A DNA stretch of 34,969 nt, from NCBI RefSeq assembly GCF_016428645.1, contig NZ_JAELXW010000113.1, positions 1 to 34,969 of the forward strand, given 5' to 3'. The stretch comes from Glycomyces salinus (GTDB lineage Bacteria; Actinomycetota; Actinomycetes; Mycobacteriales; Micromonosporaceae). Within the stretch, counting starts at the first letter, position 1. Every line of letters starts with the position of its first letter. A program made the translations under genes and the position numbers. Positions 24,166 to 31,952 of this stretch are shown piece by piece. Under the pieces are notes generated by a model. It saw only the letters and a list, made by a program, of their open reading frames with translations, had not been told where the DNA came from and did no database searches.

Positions 24166-24810
24166 ATGAAACGACTCCTGACACGCACCGGGGCGCTCGC
24201 CGCGGCCGCCGGCCTGGCCATCGTCATGTCCGCCTGCTCCTCCGACGAGGGCGGCGACGACGACATGGCAGACGAGGAGACCACGTCCGAGGAGATGATG
24301 ACCGAGGAGGAAACCACCGAGGACGACATGGCCGCCTCCGGCGAGTTCGGCGACGCCTGCTCGGCCGTCCCGGCCGACGGCGAAGGCAGCTTCGCCGGCA
24401 TGGCCGACGACCCGGTCGCCACCGCGGCGAGCAACAACCCGGTCCTGAGCACGCTCGTGACCGCCGTCGGCGAGGCCGACCTGGTCGACACCCTCAACTC
24501 CTCCGAGGACATCACCGTGTTCGCGCCGACCGACGACGCCTTCGCCGCGATCCCCGAAGAGGACCTCGAGGCGGTCCTGGCCGACACCGACACGCTGACG
24601 AGCATCCTCACCTACCACGTCGTCAGCGGGAGAATCGCTCCCGAGGACCTCGCGGCCGACAGCCCGCTCACCACGCTCCAGGGCGGCACGCTCGAGGTGA
24701 CCGGCTCCGGCGAGGACTTCACCGTCAACGGCGAGGCCAACGTGGTCTGCGGCAACGTCCAGACCGCCAACGCCACCGTGTACATCATCGACACCGTCCT
24801 CATGCCCTGA
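24166..24810 (+). CDS. Fasciclin-domain lipoprotein (MPT83/MPT70-like)
   Basis: 214 residues with AGAAAGG upstream. A lipoprotein signal ends at C24 (IVMSAC), followed by a 35-residue acidic Glu/Asp/Met/Thr linker. One FAS1 domain runs from about 55 to the end, with DITVFAPTDDAFAAIPEEDL, ILTYHVVSGRI and the C-terminal NATVYIIDTVLMP. It belongs to the family of the mycobacterial SigK-dependent antigens MPT70 and MPT83. The lipid anchor makes it MPT83-like. It should sit on the outer face of the membrane; adhesion or structural roles are known for FAS1 domains. Probably co-transcribed with the Moco gene. Confidence 0.88.
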   Translation: MKRLLTRTGALAAAAGLAIVMSACSSDEGGDDDMADEETTSEEMMTEEETTEDDMAASGEFGDACSAVPADGEGSFAGMADDPVATAASNNPVLSTLVTAVGEADLVDTLNSSEDITVFAPTDDAFAAIPEEDLEAVLADTDTLTSILTYHVVSGRIAPEDLAADSPLTTLQGGTLEVTGSGEDFTVNGEANVVCGNVQTANATVYIIDTVLMP

Positions 24811-24824
24811 GTCGAGGACTGAGA

Positions 24825-24865
24825 GCAGGGCCGCACGTTCCCGCACAGGGGACGGGCGGCCCTGC
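24825..24865 (+). terminator. Two-tier hairpin after the fasciclin gene
   Basis: Outer arms GCAGGGCCGC (24825-24834) and GCGGCCCTGC (24856-24865) pair perfectly. Inside, CGTTCCC and GGGGACG extend the stem with one G-U pair around a GCACA loop. It should end or attenuate the Moco-fasciclin transcript before the photolyase gene. Confidence 0.72.
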
Positions 24866-24898
24866 GCCCTGCCGGAACGAACGCTAGGAGACCTCGCG

Positions 24899-26140
24899 AT
24901 GCGCACCGCCGTCATGCTCTTCACGCGCGACCTGCGGATCCACGACAACCCCGCGCTCGCCGCCGCGTGCGACGCAGGCGAGAGGGTCGTTCCCCTCTAC
25001 GTCGACGACCCCGCCGAGACCCGCAACGCGAACCGGCGGCGGTTCCTGCTCGACGCTTTGACCGACCTTCGCTCTTCGCTCCGGGCCCTCGGCGCCGACC
25101 TCCTCGTCAGACGGGGCGACACCGCCGAGGCGGTCATGGCCGTGTGCCGCGCGACCGGCGCGAGAGCCCTCGCGGCGGCTGAGGACTACGGACGCGAGGC
25201 GGCCCGGACCCGCCGCAGCCTCCGCGAGGCGTGCGAACGCGAACGGATCGCCCTGCGACTCCTGCCGGGCGTCACCGTCGTCCCGCCCGGCCGCCTGCGA
25301 CCCGCCGGCGGCGGTGACCACTACCGGGTCTTCACCCCGTACTGGCGGGCCTGGTCGAACTCGCGGCTGCGTGACATCGCCGCCGAACCGGGCCGGATCG
25401 CGCTGCCCGAGGGCGTCCACGGCGACGACCCGGCCGCCGTCATCGCCACGGGAGGCGAGGCGGCCCGGGTCCCGCCCGGCGGCGAGACGGCCGCCCTCGG
25501 ACACCTCGACGGCTGGGCCGTCCGGGGTGTCGACTACGCCGCCGTCCACGACGACCTGGCCGCCGACGCCACCTCCCGGCTCAGCCCCCACCTGGCGTTC
25601 GGTTGCCTCTCGGCGCGAGCGCTGGCCGCCGACCCGCGCGTCCCCGACGCGATGGTCCGGCAGTTGTGCTGGCGCGACTTCCACCACCAGGTCCTCGCCG
25701 ACTTCCCCGACCTCGACCGCCGCGCCTATCGCCGGGGCGACGATGAGGACTGGGCCGACGACCCTGACGCGGTCGACGCGTGGCGGCGCGGCGAGACCGG
25801 CGTGCCCATCGTCGACGCCGCCATGCGCCAGCTCCTGGCCGAAGGCTGGATGCACAACCGGGCCCGGCTCATCGCCGCCGGGTACCTCACCAAGACCCTC
25901 GGGCTCGACTGGCGCGAAGGCGCCGCCCACTTCGAGGATCACCTGGTCGACCTCGACGTCGCCGACAACGGCGGTAACTGGCAGTGGACCGCCGGGACCG
26001 GCAACGACACCCGGCCGAACCGGGGTTTCAACGCCGAACGCCAGGCCCGCCGGTTCGACCCCCACGGGGCCTACCGGGAGCGCTGGCTCGGGGAGGACTT
26101 CGGCGGCAGCGGGATGAAACCGCTCGTGCGCCTCACGTAG
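24899..26140 (+). CDS. phr: DNA photolyase (cryptochrome/photolyase class I), C-terminus altered
   Basis: 413 residues with AGGAG 8 bases upstream. The N-terminal alpha/beta antenna domain starts VMLFTRDLRIHDNPAL. The FAD domain has TSRLSPHLAFGCLS, RQLCWRDFHHQVL, GVPIVDAAMRQLLAEGWMHN, DNGGNWQWTAGTGND and RFDPHGAYRERW. It repairs UV-induced cyclobutane dimers using light. The usual C-terminal tail of about 25 residues after the GAYxRRxVPEL stretch is missing. Instead the frame runs 70 bp into the 3' end of the convergent DUF1295 gene and ends KPLVRLT. No SigK-type promoter is seen upstream, so it may rely on read-through. Photolyases commonly accompany this lipid-modification gene set. Confidence 0.87.
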   Translation: MRTAVMLFTRDLRIHDNPALAAACDAGERVVPLYVDDPAETRNANRRRFLLDALTDLRSSLRALGADLLVRRGDTAEAVMAVCRATGARALAAAEDYGREAARTRRSLREACERERIALRLLPGVTVVPPGRLRPAGGGDHYRVFTPYWRAWSNSRLRDIAAEPGRIALPEGVHGDDPAAVIATGGEAARVPPGGETAALGHLDGWAVRGVDYAAVHDDLAADATSRLSPHLAFGCLSARALAADPRVPDAMVRQLCWRDFHHQVLADFPDLDRRAYRRGDDEDWADDPDAVDAWRRGETGVPIVDAAMRQLLAEGWMHNRARLIAAGYLTKTLGLDWREGAAHFEDHLVDLDVADNGGNWQWTAGTGNDTRPNRGFNAERQARRFDPHGAYRERWLGEDFGGSGMKPLVRLT

Positions 26141-26880
26141 CCGGCATACGCCGGCCGGGTCCGCGACAGGTGCTCCTCCAGGAGCGGTTTCCCGGTCTTC
26201 GACGCGAGGAACCACGTCATGACCAGCGGCGATAGGACCATCGCAACTCCCGGCCACGTCCCGCACGCGAGGAGGTACAAGCCCCACCACACGCACGCGT
26301 CACCGAAGTAGTTCGGGTGCCGCGTGTAGCGCCACAGCCCCGAGTCGAGGACCCTCCCCTCGTTGACCCGATCCCGCCGGAACGCCGCCAACTGGGCGTC
26401 ACCGACGGTCTCGAATGCCATCCCGACCGCCCACACGGCCGCACCGAGGAAGGCCAGGGCTCCGACCGGGTCCGGGTCGTACTGGGCGACCTGCACCGGC
26501 AGCGACACGAACCAGACCAGCAGCCCCTGCAGCAGATACACCTTCGCCAGGACCACGGCCGGGCCCGCGCCCTCGAGCATCCGCTCATAGCGCCGGTCCT
26601 CCGGCTCGCCCCAGTTGCGGACGATGAGGTGCACCGACAGCCGCGCCCCCCACGCCGCGGTCAAGGCCAGCACGATCCAGCGGCGCACCGGGTCGCCGTC
26701 GCCGGCCGAAGCCGCGAACGTCACCGCCGCCACCGCCGCGAATCCGAGCCCCCAGGCCCCGTCCACGACCCGGTGCCGCCGCTTCGCGAACCCGATCGCG
26801 GCGGTCGCGCCCAGGACTGCCGCGGCCGCCGCGGCGGACACGGCCAGGTTGATCCCCAATGCTCCCCAGTCCACGGTCAC
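26071..26880 (-). CDS. DUF1295 membrane protein (steroid 5-alpha-reductase-like)
   Basis: 269 residues with about six membrane helices. The diagnostic C-terminal motif is YTRHPNYFGD (185-194) followed by WWGLYLLA, as in DUF1295 and steroid-reductase/ICMT-fold proteins, where it binds NADPH or a methyl donor. The start is GTG 26880, overlapping the upstream methyltransferase stop (GTGA); the frame is open much further but only as an antisense-biased extension. It corresponds to the gene between ufaA1 and sigK in M. tuberculosis. It is last in the FAD-led operon. Its 3' end overlaps the photolyase 3' end by 70 bp. A reductase step on a modified acyl chain is plausible inference. Confidence 0.87.
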   Translation of the reverse strand: MTVDWGALGINLAVSAAAAAAVLGATAAIGFAKRRHRVVDGAWGLGFAAVAAVTFAASAGDGDPVRRWIVLALTAAWGARLSVHLIVRNWGEPEDRRYERMLEGAGPAVVLAKVYLLQGLLVWFVSLPVQVAQYDPDPVGALAFLGAAVWAVGMAFETVGDAQLAAFRRDRVNEGRVLDSGLWRYTRHPNYFGDACVWWGLYLLACGTWPGVAMVLSPLVMTWFLASKTGKPLLEEHLSRTRPAYAGYVRRTSGFIPLPPKSSPSQRSR

Positions 26881-28151
26881 GCCCCCTCGCCGAGCAGCCC
26901 GCGCCGGGTCGCGGGCATCGCCGCATCGCCGTAGCCGTCGGGCACCACCGCGAGGATCTGGTCCACGCCCATGCGACCGTCCTCGAACGCCAGCGCCGCG
27001 CCCACCAGGTAGAGCCGCCACACTCGCGCGGTCGTCTCTCCCACCAGGTCCACCACCCGCTCCCAGCGGTCCTCGAACGTCGCGTGCCAGGCGCGGATGG
27101 TGCGGCCGTAGTGCTCGCGCATCGCCTCGACGTCGCGCACTTCGAACCCGCCGCCCTCGATGAGGTCGACGGTCTGCCCTACTGGACGCATATGCATGTC
27201 GGGCGCGATGTACGTCTCGATGAACGGCCCGCCGCCGGGGAACCGGCCGCGCCGGGACATCTGCTGTATCAGCAGCCGCCCACCGGGCCCGAGCATGCTC
27301 CGCAGGCGTTTCACGAAGCCCGGGTAGCCGTGTCGGCCGACGTGCTCGCCCATCTCGACGGCGCTGACTGCGTCGAACCGCTCGCCGTCGATCTCGCGGT
27401 AGTCGGCGAGCCGGAACTCGACCCGGTCGGACAGGCCCCTGGTCTTCGCGCGCTCGGTTGCGAACCGGTGCTGCCGCTGCGAGAGCGTCACGGCGGTGAC
27501 CCGGGTTCCGAAGTGCTCGGCGGCGTGCATTGCGAGCGCGCCCCAGCCGCAGCCGACGTCGAGCAGGCGGGACCCGTCGCCGAGCCCGAGCTTGCGGCAG
27601 ATCACGTCGAGCTTGTCGAGTTGGGCCTCGGCGACGGTGTATCCGGGGTCGGTCGAGGTCCAGTACCCGCACGAGTAGACGAGGTTCGGGTCGAGGATGA
27701 GCTCGTAGAAGTCGTTCGAGAGGTCGTAGTGGTGGCTGATGACCTGGCGGTCGCGGTCGCGGCTGTGGAGCCTCCCGGAGACGGCGGCCTCGGGTCCGGC
27801 CTGGGCCGGGCGGGGGCCGAGAAGGCGGTGGCGCAGCGCGAACGGTATGGCGGCGGTACCGGCGCGCAGACCCGTCGAGGCCCGGACCGAGCCGGCGGCG
27901 CGGTGGAGCCGGCGCAGGCCGTCGGCGAGGTCCCCTTCGACGTCGATCTCGCCGAGGACGTACGCCTGGGCGAGACCGAGTTCGCCGGGCCGCCACACCA
28001 GGCGGCGCAGGGCGTCGGGATCGCGGACCCACAGGACCGGGCCGCCGTCGTCGGGGCCGGCCTCGGACCCGTCCCAGGCGCGCAGCCGGAACGGCGGGGT
28101 CATGCCGGTGGCCTTGGCGGCCAAGTCGGTGAGCGTCGTAGCGAGGTTCAT
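26877..28151 (-). CDS. Cyclopropane-fatty-acid-synthase-type SAM methyltransferase (second copy)
   Basis: 424 residues. SAM motif I is LLDVGCGWGALA (196-207). The lipid-site motifs of CFA synthases are intact: HYDLSNDFYELILD (141-154), YSCGYW with C161 (equivalent to the bicarbonate-site cysteine) and EMGEHVG with the conserved glutamate and histidine. The start is ATG 28151 in an ATGA overlap with the UfaA1-like gene, with GGAGG upstream. It is unlike its neighbour in keeping all classical residues, so it is the better candidate for true cyclopropanation or methylation of unsaturated phospholipid chains. The mycobacterial sigK locus has only one such gene. Confidence 0.9.
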   Translation of the reverse strand: MNLATTLTDLAAKATGMTPPFRLRAWDGSEAGPDDGGPVLWVRDPDALRRLVWRPGELGLAQAYVLGEIDVEGDLADGLRRLHRAAGSVRASTGLRAGTAAIPFALRHRLLGPRPAQAGPEAAVSGRLHSRDRDRQVISHHYDLSNDFYELILDPNLVYSCGYWTSTDPGYTVAEAQLDKLDVICRKLGLGDGSRLLDVGCGWGALAMHAAEHFGTRVTAVTLSQRQHRFATERAKTRGLSDRVEFRLADYREIDGERFDAVSAVEMGEHVGRHGYPGFVKRLRSMLGPGGRLLIQQMSRRGRFPGGGPFIETYIAPDMHMRPVGQTVDLIEGGGFEVRDVEAMREHYGRTIRAWHATFEDRWERVVDLVGETTARVWRLYLVGAALAFEDGRMGVDQILAVVPDGYGDAAMPATRRGLLGEGA

Positions 28152-29395
28152 CGCCGGACCTCCATAATGCATTGTCGAACGTCGAGACGGCCGCTCTCGA
28201 AGCCAGCCTGGGAGTAGGCGAGGTAGAAGTGCCAGGTGCGGCGGAACACCTCGTCGAAGCCGAGCTCGGCGAGGCGGTCGGCGTGGGAGTCGAACCGGTC
28301 CCGCCACAGATGCAGGGTCGCGGCGTAGTCGGCGCCGAAGCATCGGTGGGCGGTGATGGCGAGCCCGGCCTCGTGCGAGCAGCGTTGGATCGACTCGGGG
28401 GACGGGATGATCCCGCCGGGGAAGATGTACTTGTTGATCCAGGTGCGGCCGCGCCGGGAGGCGACCATCCGGTCGTGCCGCATCGTGATCGCCTGGAGCC
28501 CGATCTTCCCGCCGGGGGCGAGCGAGCGGCGCAGCACCCGGAAGTAGGCGGGCCAATACCGCTCGCCGACCGCCTCGATCATCTCGACGCTGACGACCGC
28601 GTCGTAGCGCGGTCCAGGCTCGATTTCGCGGTAGTCGCGCAGTTCGGCGTCGATTCGGTCGGCGACGCCGCGGTCGGCGGCCAGGCGCCGGACCCGTTCG
28701 AGCTGGCGTCTCGAGAGGGTGATCGTGCGGACGTGCGCGCCGCGTTCGGCCGCGCGCACGGCGGCTTCGCCCCAGCCGGAGCCGATCTCGAGGACCCGCG
28801 CATCCGGGCCGACGCCGGCGCCGTCCAGGAGGCGGTCGATCTTGCGGCGCTGGGCCTCGGCGAGCCGCCCCCAGCTCGGTTCGTCCCCGTCGAACAGCGC
28901 CGACGAGTAGGTCATGGTCTCATCCAAGAACAGCGCGAACATCCCGTTCGACAGGTCGTAGTGGTCGCTGATGTTGCGCCGGGCGTTGCGCGGGCTGTTG
29001 TCGTGCCGTTCGGGTAGCGCCCCAGTGAAGGGCCGCCGCAGTGCCTGGAAAGGGCGGGGGACGAGCGTGTCGAGGTCGGCGGCGAGCACGGTCAGCAGGC
29101 CGGGCAGGTCGTCGCTGTCCCAGTCGCCGGCCTGGTAGGACTCGCCGAAGCCGATGAGTCCGCTCGTGCCGACGCGGTGGAGGAAGTGTCGGGGCCGGTG
29201 CAGGCGCAGCGTCGGCGCGCCCACCGGGCCCGAGACGCCCTCGAGGGTCGCGACGCGGATCGGCAGGCGGCGCGCGAGACGGCGCAACAGCGCCCCGGCG
29301 ACAGCGGCACGGCCGGGCGCGCGCGGGACGCGGGCGACATCGGGCCAGCGGCCGGTGTCGATGGAGTCGGTGCGTGGTTCAGCCGGTGCGGTCAC
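28148..29395 (-). CDS. ufaA1: UfaA1-like fatty-acid methyltransferase (CFA synthase family)
   Basis: 415 residues, closely following the wording of M. tuberculosis UfaA1: LIGFGESYQAGDWDS (80-94), ARRNISDHYDLSN, KIDRLLDGAGV, VLEIGSGWGEAAVRAA (SAM motif I, from 201) and WINKYIFPGGIIPS. The bicarbonate-site cysteine position is S165 (TYSSALF), and the EHVG motif reads EAVG as in UfaA1. The Mycobacterium enzyme has been linked to tuberculostearic (10-methylstearic) acid. The start is GTG 29395 with AAGGG upstream; it overlaps the DUF1365 gene by 17 bp. The loss of cysteine compared with classical enzymes may mean a changed reaction. Confidence 0.88.
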   Translation of the reverse strand: MTAPAEPRTDSIDTGRWPDVARVPRAPGRAAVAGALLRRLARRLPIRVATLEGVSGPVGAPTLRLHRPRHFLHRVGTSGLIGFGESYQAGDWDSDDLPGLLTVLAADLDTLVPRPFQALRRPFTGALPERHDNSPRNARRNISDHYDLSNGMFALFLDETMTYSSALFDGDEPSWGRLAEAQRRKIDRLLDGAGVGPDARVLEIGSGWGEAAVRAAERGAHVRTITLSRRQLERVRRLAADRGVADRIDAELRDYREIEPGPRYDAVVSVEMIEAVGERYWPAYFRVLRRSLAPGGKIGLQAITMRHDRMVASRRGRTWINKYIFPGGIIPSPESIQRCSHEAGLAITAHRCFGADYAATLHLWRDRFDSHADRLAELGFDEVFRRTWHFYLAYSQAGFESGRLDVRQCIMEVRR

Positions 29396-30101
29396 GGTGG
29401 CCCTTTCGGTTCGTTCGGTCTCTCGGAGTGATCGGCAGGCCCCGGAGCCACAGGCGGATGCCGTGGAACCGGATCGCCGCCGAGACGGCGAGGGTGCTCA
29501 GCGGGTAGCGGATCGCGGCGGCCAACACGGCGGCCGTGCCCGCTTCGCGGCGGCGCCCCTCGACAGTGGCGACGAGCATCGCCTCGCCGTCGACGTCGAG
29601 TCGCACCGTCAGAGAGAGCCGGTCGTCGGGTTCGGGCAGGCGCATCCGGTATTCGCCCGCGACGGGCATGAACGGCGAGACGTAGAACTCCTTGCCGACG
29701 CGGTCGGCACCGCGCGCGTCGGGTTCGAGCAGGTAGCGGTGGCTGCCGCCGTACGTGTTGCGGACCTCGGCGACGATGCAGCGGAGCCGGTCGCCGGCGC
29801 GGCACCAGTACACCGTCAGCGGGTTGAACGCGTAGCCGAGGACGCGGGCGTGCGCGAGCATCGTGACGCGGCAGCCGTCGATGTCGACCCCGTGCTCACG
29901 GGTGAAGCGCGCGACCGACGCACGCAGTCCCGTCATGTCGCGGAAGCCCGCGAGGGGGCGCAGCCACGCGGGCGGGCGCGGCGGGTCGTCGACGTCGACC
30001 AGCCAGTAGCAGGTGCGGTGGCGCAGCCGGTACACGGTCGGGCGAAGCCGCGTGTGTGCCACGGTCGCCTCGTACATGGCAGCGCCCCGGGTCCAACTCA
30101 T
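29379..30101 (-). CDS. DUF1365 family protein
   Basis: 240 residues. The family start MYEATVAHTRLRPTVYRLRH, the central ARVLGYAFNPLTVYWC and EVRNTYGGSHRYLL, and the KEFYVSPFMPVAGEYRM stretch are all present. The function is unknown, but the family nearly always occurs between an FAD-dependent oxidoreductase and CFA-type methyltransferases, as here and in the M. tuberculosis sigK locus. GAGGGG precedes ATG 30101. The start is 10 bp after the FAD gene stop. It probably takes part in handling the modified lipid; this is inference from context. Confidence 0.9.
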   Translation of the reverse strand: MSWTRGAAMYEATVAHTRLRPTVYRLRHRTCYWLVDVDDPPRPPAWLRPLAGFRDMTGLRASVARFTREHGVDIDGCRVTMLAHARVLGYAFNPLTVYWCRAGDRLRCIVAEVRNTYGGSHRYLLEPDARGADRVGKEFYVSPFMPVAGEYRMRLPEPDDRLSLTVRLDVDGEAMLVATVEGRRREAGTAAVLAAAIRYPLSTLAVSAAIRFHGIRLWLRGLPITPRDRTNRKGHRDRTG

Positions 30102-30111
30102 CGCGGCCCCC

Positions 30112-31377
30112 TCACCACGACTCGCCCAGCGATGCGGCGGCCGCGGCCCCGGACCGGCAGCCGTCCTCGTGGAAGCCCCACCCGTGCCAGGCGCCGGCGA
30201 AGGCGGTGACAGAGGTGTTCAACGCCGGGAGCCGCCGCTGCGCGTCGAGGGACCGGCGCGTGTGGACCGGGTGCTCGTAGACCATGGACGCGATGACGCG
30301 GCCCGAGTCGATCCGGTCGGCGCCGCCGAGGGTCACCACCAGCTCGCGCCCGGCGTCCAGCCGCTGGAGCCGCCGCATGTCGTAGCTGACCTCGACGGCC
30401 CCGGCGCCGGGCCGGCAGCCGGGCAGCAGGTAGTTCCAGGACCCGCGGGCGCCCCGACGGGTCGGGAGCGGCGCGGGGTCGGAGTGCAGGACGGCGCGGT
30501 TGCGCGAGTACTCGAACGCGCCCAACACGGCGGCCTCCTCGCGGGTGGGGTCGGCGAGGAGTCGCAGCGCCTGGTCGGGGTGGGTGGCTACGACCACGGC
30601 GTCGAAGTCCTCGGACGCGCCGGAGGCGAGGGCGACTTCGGCGCCGTCGGCGTGCCTGGTCACCGCTGCGACCGGGGTCTCGGTCCGGACGGCCGTGAGA
30701 CGTTTCGCGATCCGCTCCACGTAGGTGCGCGAGCCTCCAACGACCGTGCGCCACGCCGGCGATCCGGTCACCGACAGCAGGCCGTGGTTCTCCAAGAACG
30801 CGAACAGGTACCGGGCCGGGTACTCATGGACCCGGTGCGGCCCGCACGACCAGACCGCCGACACCAGCGGGACCACGAAGTGGGCGGTGAAGTGGTGGCC
30901 GAACCGGCCGCGAGCGAGGAACTGCCCGAGTGTCGGCTCCCCGGCTCCGGGATCGGCCAGCAGCCGCCGGGCGCGGGCGTGGAAACGCGGGACCTGCGCC
31001 AGGAGCGACCAGAACCGGGGGTCGACCGCGTTCGCGGGCCGCGCGAACAGGCCCCGCGCGCCGCGCGCGCCGCAGTACTCCAGGCCGCACCCGAGGCAGC
31101 GCACCGACATGGACATCTCCGTCGGCCGCGTCTGGACTCCGAGCTCGTCGAACAGGCGGCACAGCAGCGGATAGGTCCGCCGGTTGTGCACGATGAATCC
31201 GGTGTCGACGGCCAGCGAACGGGTCCCGTCGCGCACGTCATGGGTGTGCGCGTGTCCGCCGATGCGGTCGTCGGACTCGAACAGCGTCACCGCCGCGCTT
31301 CGCTGGAGCAGATGGGCCGCCGTCAGGCCGGCCACGCCGGAACCGATGACGGCGATGCGGCGTCCCGTTGCGCTCAT
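30112..31377 (-). CDS. FAD-dependent amine-oxidase-like oxidoreductase
   Basis: 421 residues. The dinucleotide-binding motif is GSGVAGL (12-18), followed by the acidic strand end LFESDDRIGGHAHTH. The C-terminal FAD motif reads FAGAWHGWGFHEDGCRSG. A cysteine group (VRCLGCGLEYCG) near residue 95 is characteristic of this branch. The nearest known context is the first gene of the mycobacterial operon leading to ufaA1 and sigK (Rv0449c position). SD GGAGGGG precedes the ATG and a SigK-type promoter lies about 30 bp upstream. It probably supplies a desaturation or oxidation/reduction step for acyl-chain modification; the reaction is not known. Confidence 0.88.
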   Translation of the reverse strand: MSATGRRIAVIGSGVAGLTAAHLLQRSAAVTLFESDDRIGGHAHTHDVRDGTRSLAVDTGFIVHNRRTYPLLCRLFDELGVQTRPTEMSMSVRCLGCGLEYCGARGARGLFARPANAVDPRFWSLLAQVPRFHARARRLLADPGAGEPTLGQFLARGRFGHHFTAHFVVPLVSAVWSCGPHRVHEYPARYLFAFLENHGLLSVTGSPAWRTVVGGSRTYVERIAKRLTAVRTETPVAAVTRHADGAEVALASGASEDFDAVVVATHPDQALRLLADPTREEAAVLGAFEYSRNRAVLHSDPAPLPTRRGARGSWNYLLPGCRPGAGAVEVSYDMRRLQRLDAGRELVVTLGGADRIDSGRVIASMVYEHPVHTRRSLDAQRRLPALNTSVTAFAGAWHGWGFHEDGCRSGAAAAASLGESW

Positions 31378-31406
31378 GCTTCCCCTCCGAGGTGTGTTCG
31401 AGGGTT

Positions 31407-31433
31407 ATTCGCGGCCGAACGGCGTGCGGATGG
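31407..31433 (-). promoter_or_regulatory. SigK-type promoter of the FAD-DUF1365-ufaA1 operon
   Basis: Read on the minus strand: -35 CCATCC (31433-31428), 15-bp spacer, -10 GCGAAT (31412-31407). The start site would be near 31400, leaving a short leader with GGAGGGG before the FAD gene. Spacer and hexamers equal those of the Moco promoter. Confidence 0.75.
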
Positions 31434-31463
31434 GGTCGCGGGCGCGTGAATTCGCATCGTGAC

Positions 31464-31490
31464 CGATCCGCCGAAAGGGAGGCTCCGAAT
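31464..31490 (+). promoter_or_regulatory. SigK-type promoter of the DUF4267 gene
   Basis: -35 CGATCC (31464-31469, one mismatch to CCATCC), 15-bp spacer, -10 CCGAAT (31485-31490). It lies back to back with the promoter of the FAD operon. A transcript starting near 31497 supports ATG 31522 as the start codon and excludes the upstream GTG at 31459. Confidence 0.62.
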
Positions 31491-31521
31491 CCTCTTCGAA
31501 GACCGGTCGGCGGGAGGAACG

Positions 31522-31878
31522 ATGGTGCAGGTATGGCTGGCGGCGGGACTGGGAGCGGCGTTCATGCTGCTCGGCATCGTGGCCGTCGTGCGACCGCGGG
31601 CCGCGGCCCGCGGCTACGGGATAGCGGCCGAAGGCCCGCTCGCGCAGTCGTGGGCGGCGGCGGCAGGGTGGCGCGACGCGGCGGCGGGCGCGATGATCCT
31701 GGCCGTCTCCGCGGTCGGCGGGTCGACCGCGCTCGGCTCGGTGGTCCTCGCCGCCGTGCTCATTCCGGTCGGCGACGTCCTCGTGCTCGCCCGCGCCCGA
31801 GTCAGGTCGCCGGGCTCGTACGGGCCCCACACCGCCGCGGCGGCGGCGATGACCGCCCTGGGACTATGGCTGCTCTAG
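31522..31878 (+). CDS. DUF4267-type small membrane protein
   Basis: 118 residues from ATG 31522, chosen because GGGAGGA lies 4-5 bases upstream and because a promoter motif ends at 31490. Four hydrophobic segments are visible: about 4-24 (WLAAGLGAAFMLLGIVAVV), 45-62, 68-88 (LGSVVLAAVLIPVGDVLVLA) and 100-118. The layout and the GWRDAAAGAMIL and PVGDVLVL phrases fit DUF4267 proteins. It diverges from the FAD-led operon and, with its own SigK-type promoter, is probably part of the same response. The function is unknown. Confidence 0.72.
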   Translation: MVQVWLAAGLGAAFMLLGIVAVVRPRAAARGYGIAAEGPLAQSWAAAAGWRDAAAGAMILAVSAVGGSTALGSVVLAAVLIPVGDVLVLARARVRSPGSYGPHTAAAAAMTALGLWLL

Positions 31879-31952
31879 CGGACCGGCTACCCCTCCTCGA
31901 GCACCGACCGCATGGCGTCGGTGGAACGGCGCAGGAACCGCGCGACTGTGCG

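Noticed and set aside
21595..24184. Long minus-strand open frames opposite rskA and the Moco gene
   Set aside because: Antisense to well-identified genes in a SigK operon; the translations are Pro/Ala/Arg/Gly-rich shadows.
26880..28032. N-terminal extension of the DUF1295 frame by about 380 codons
   Set aside because: The extension is antisense-phase reading of the methyltransferase gene; a GTG overlapping that gene's stop gives the normal DUF1295 length.
28152..28556. N-terminal extension of the second methyltransferase frame
   Set aside because: The extension lies within the UfaA1-like gene; the ATG at 28151 has GGAGG and gives the family start.
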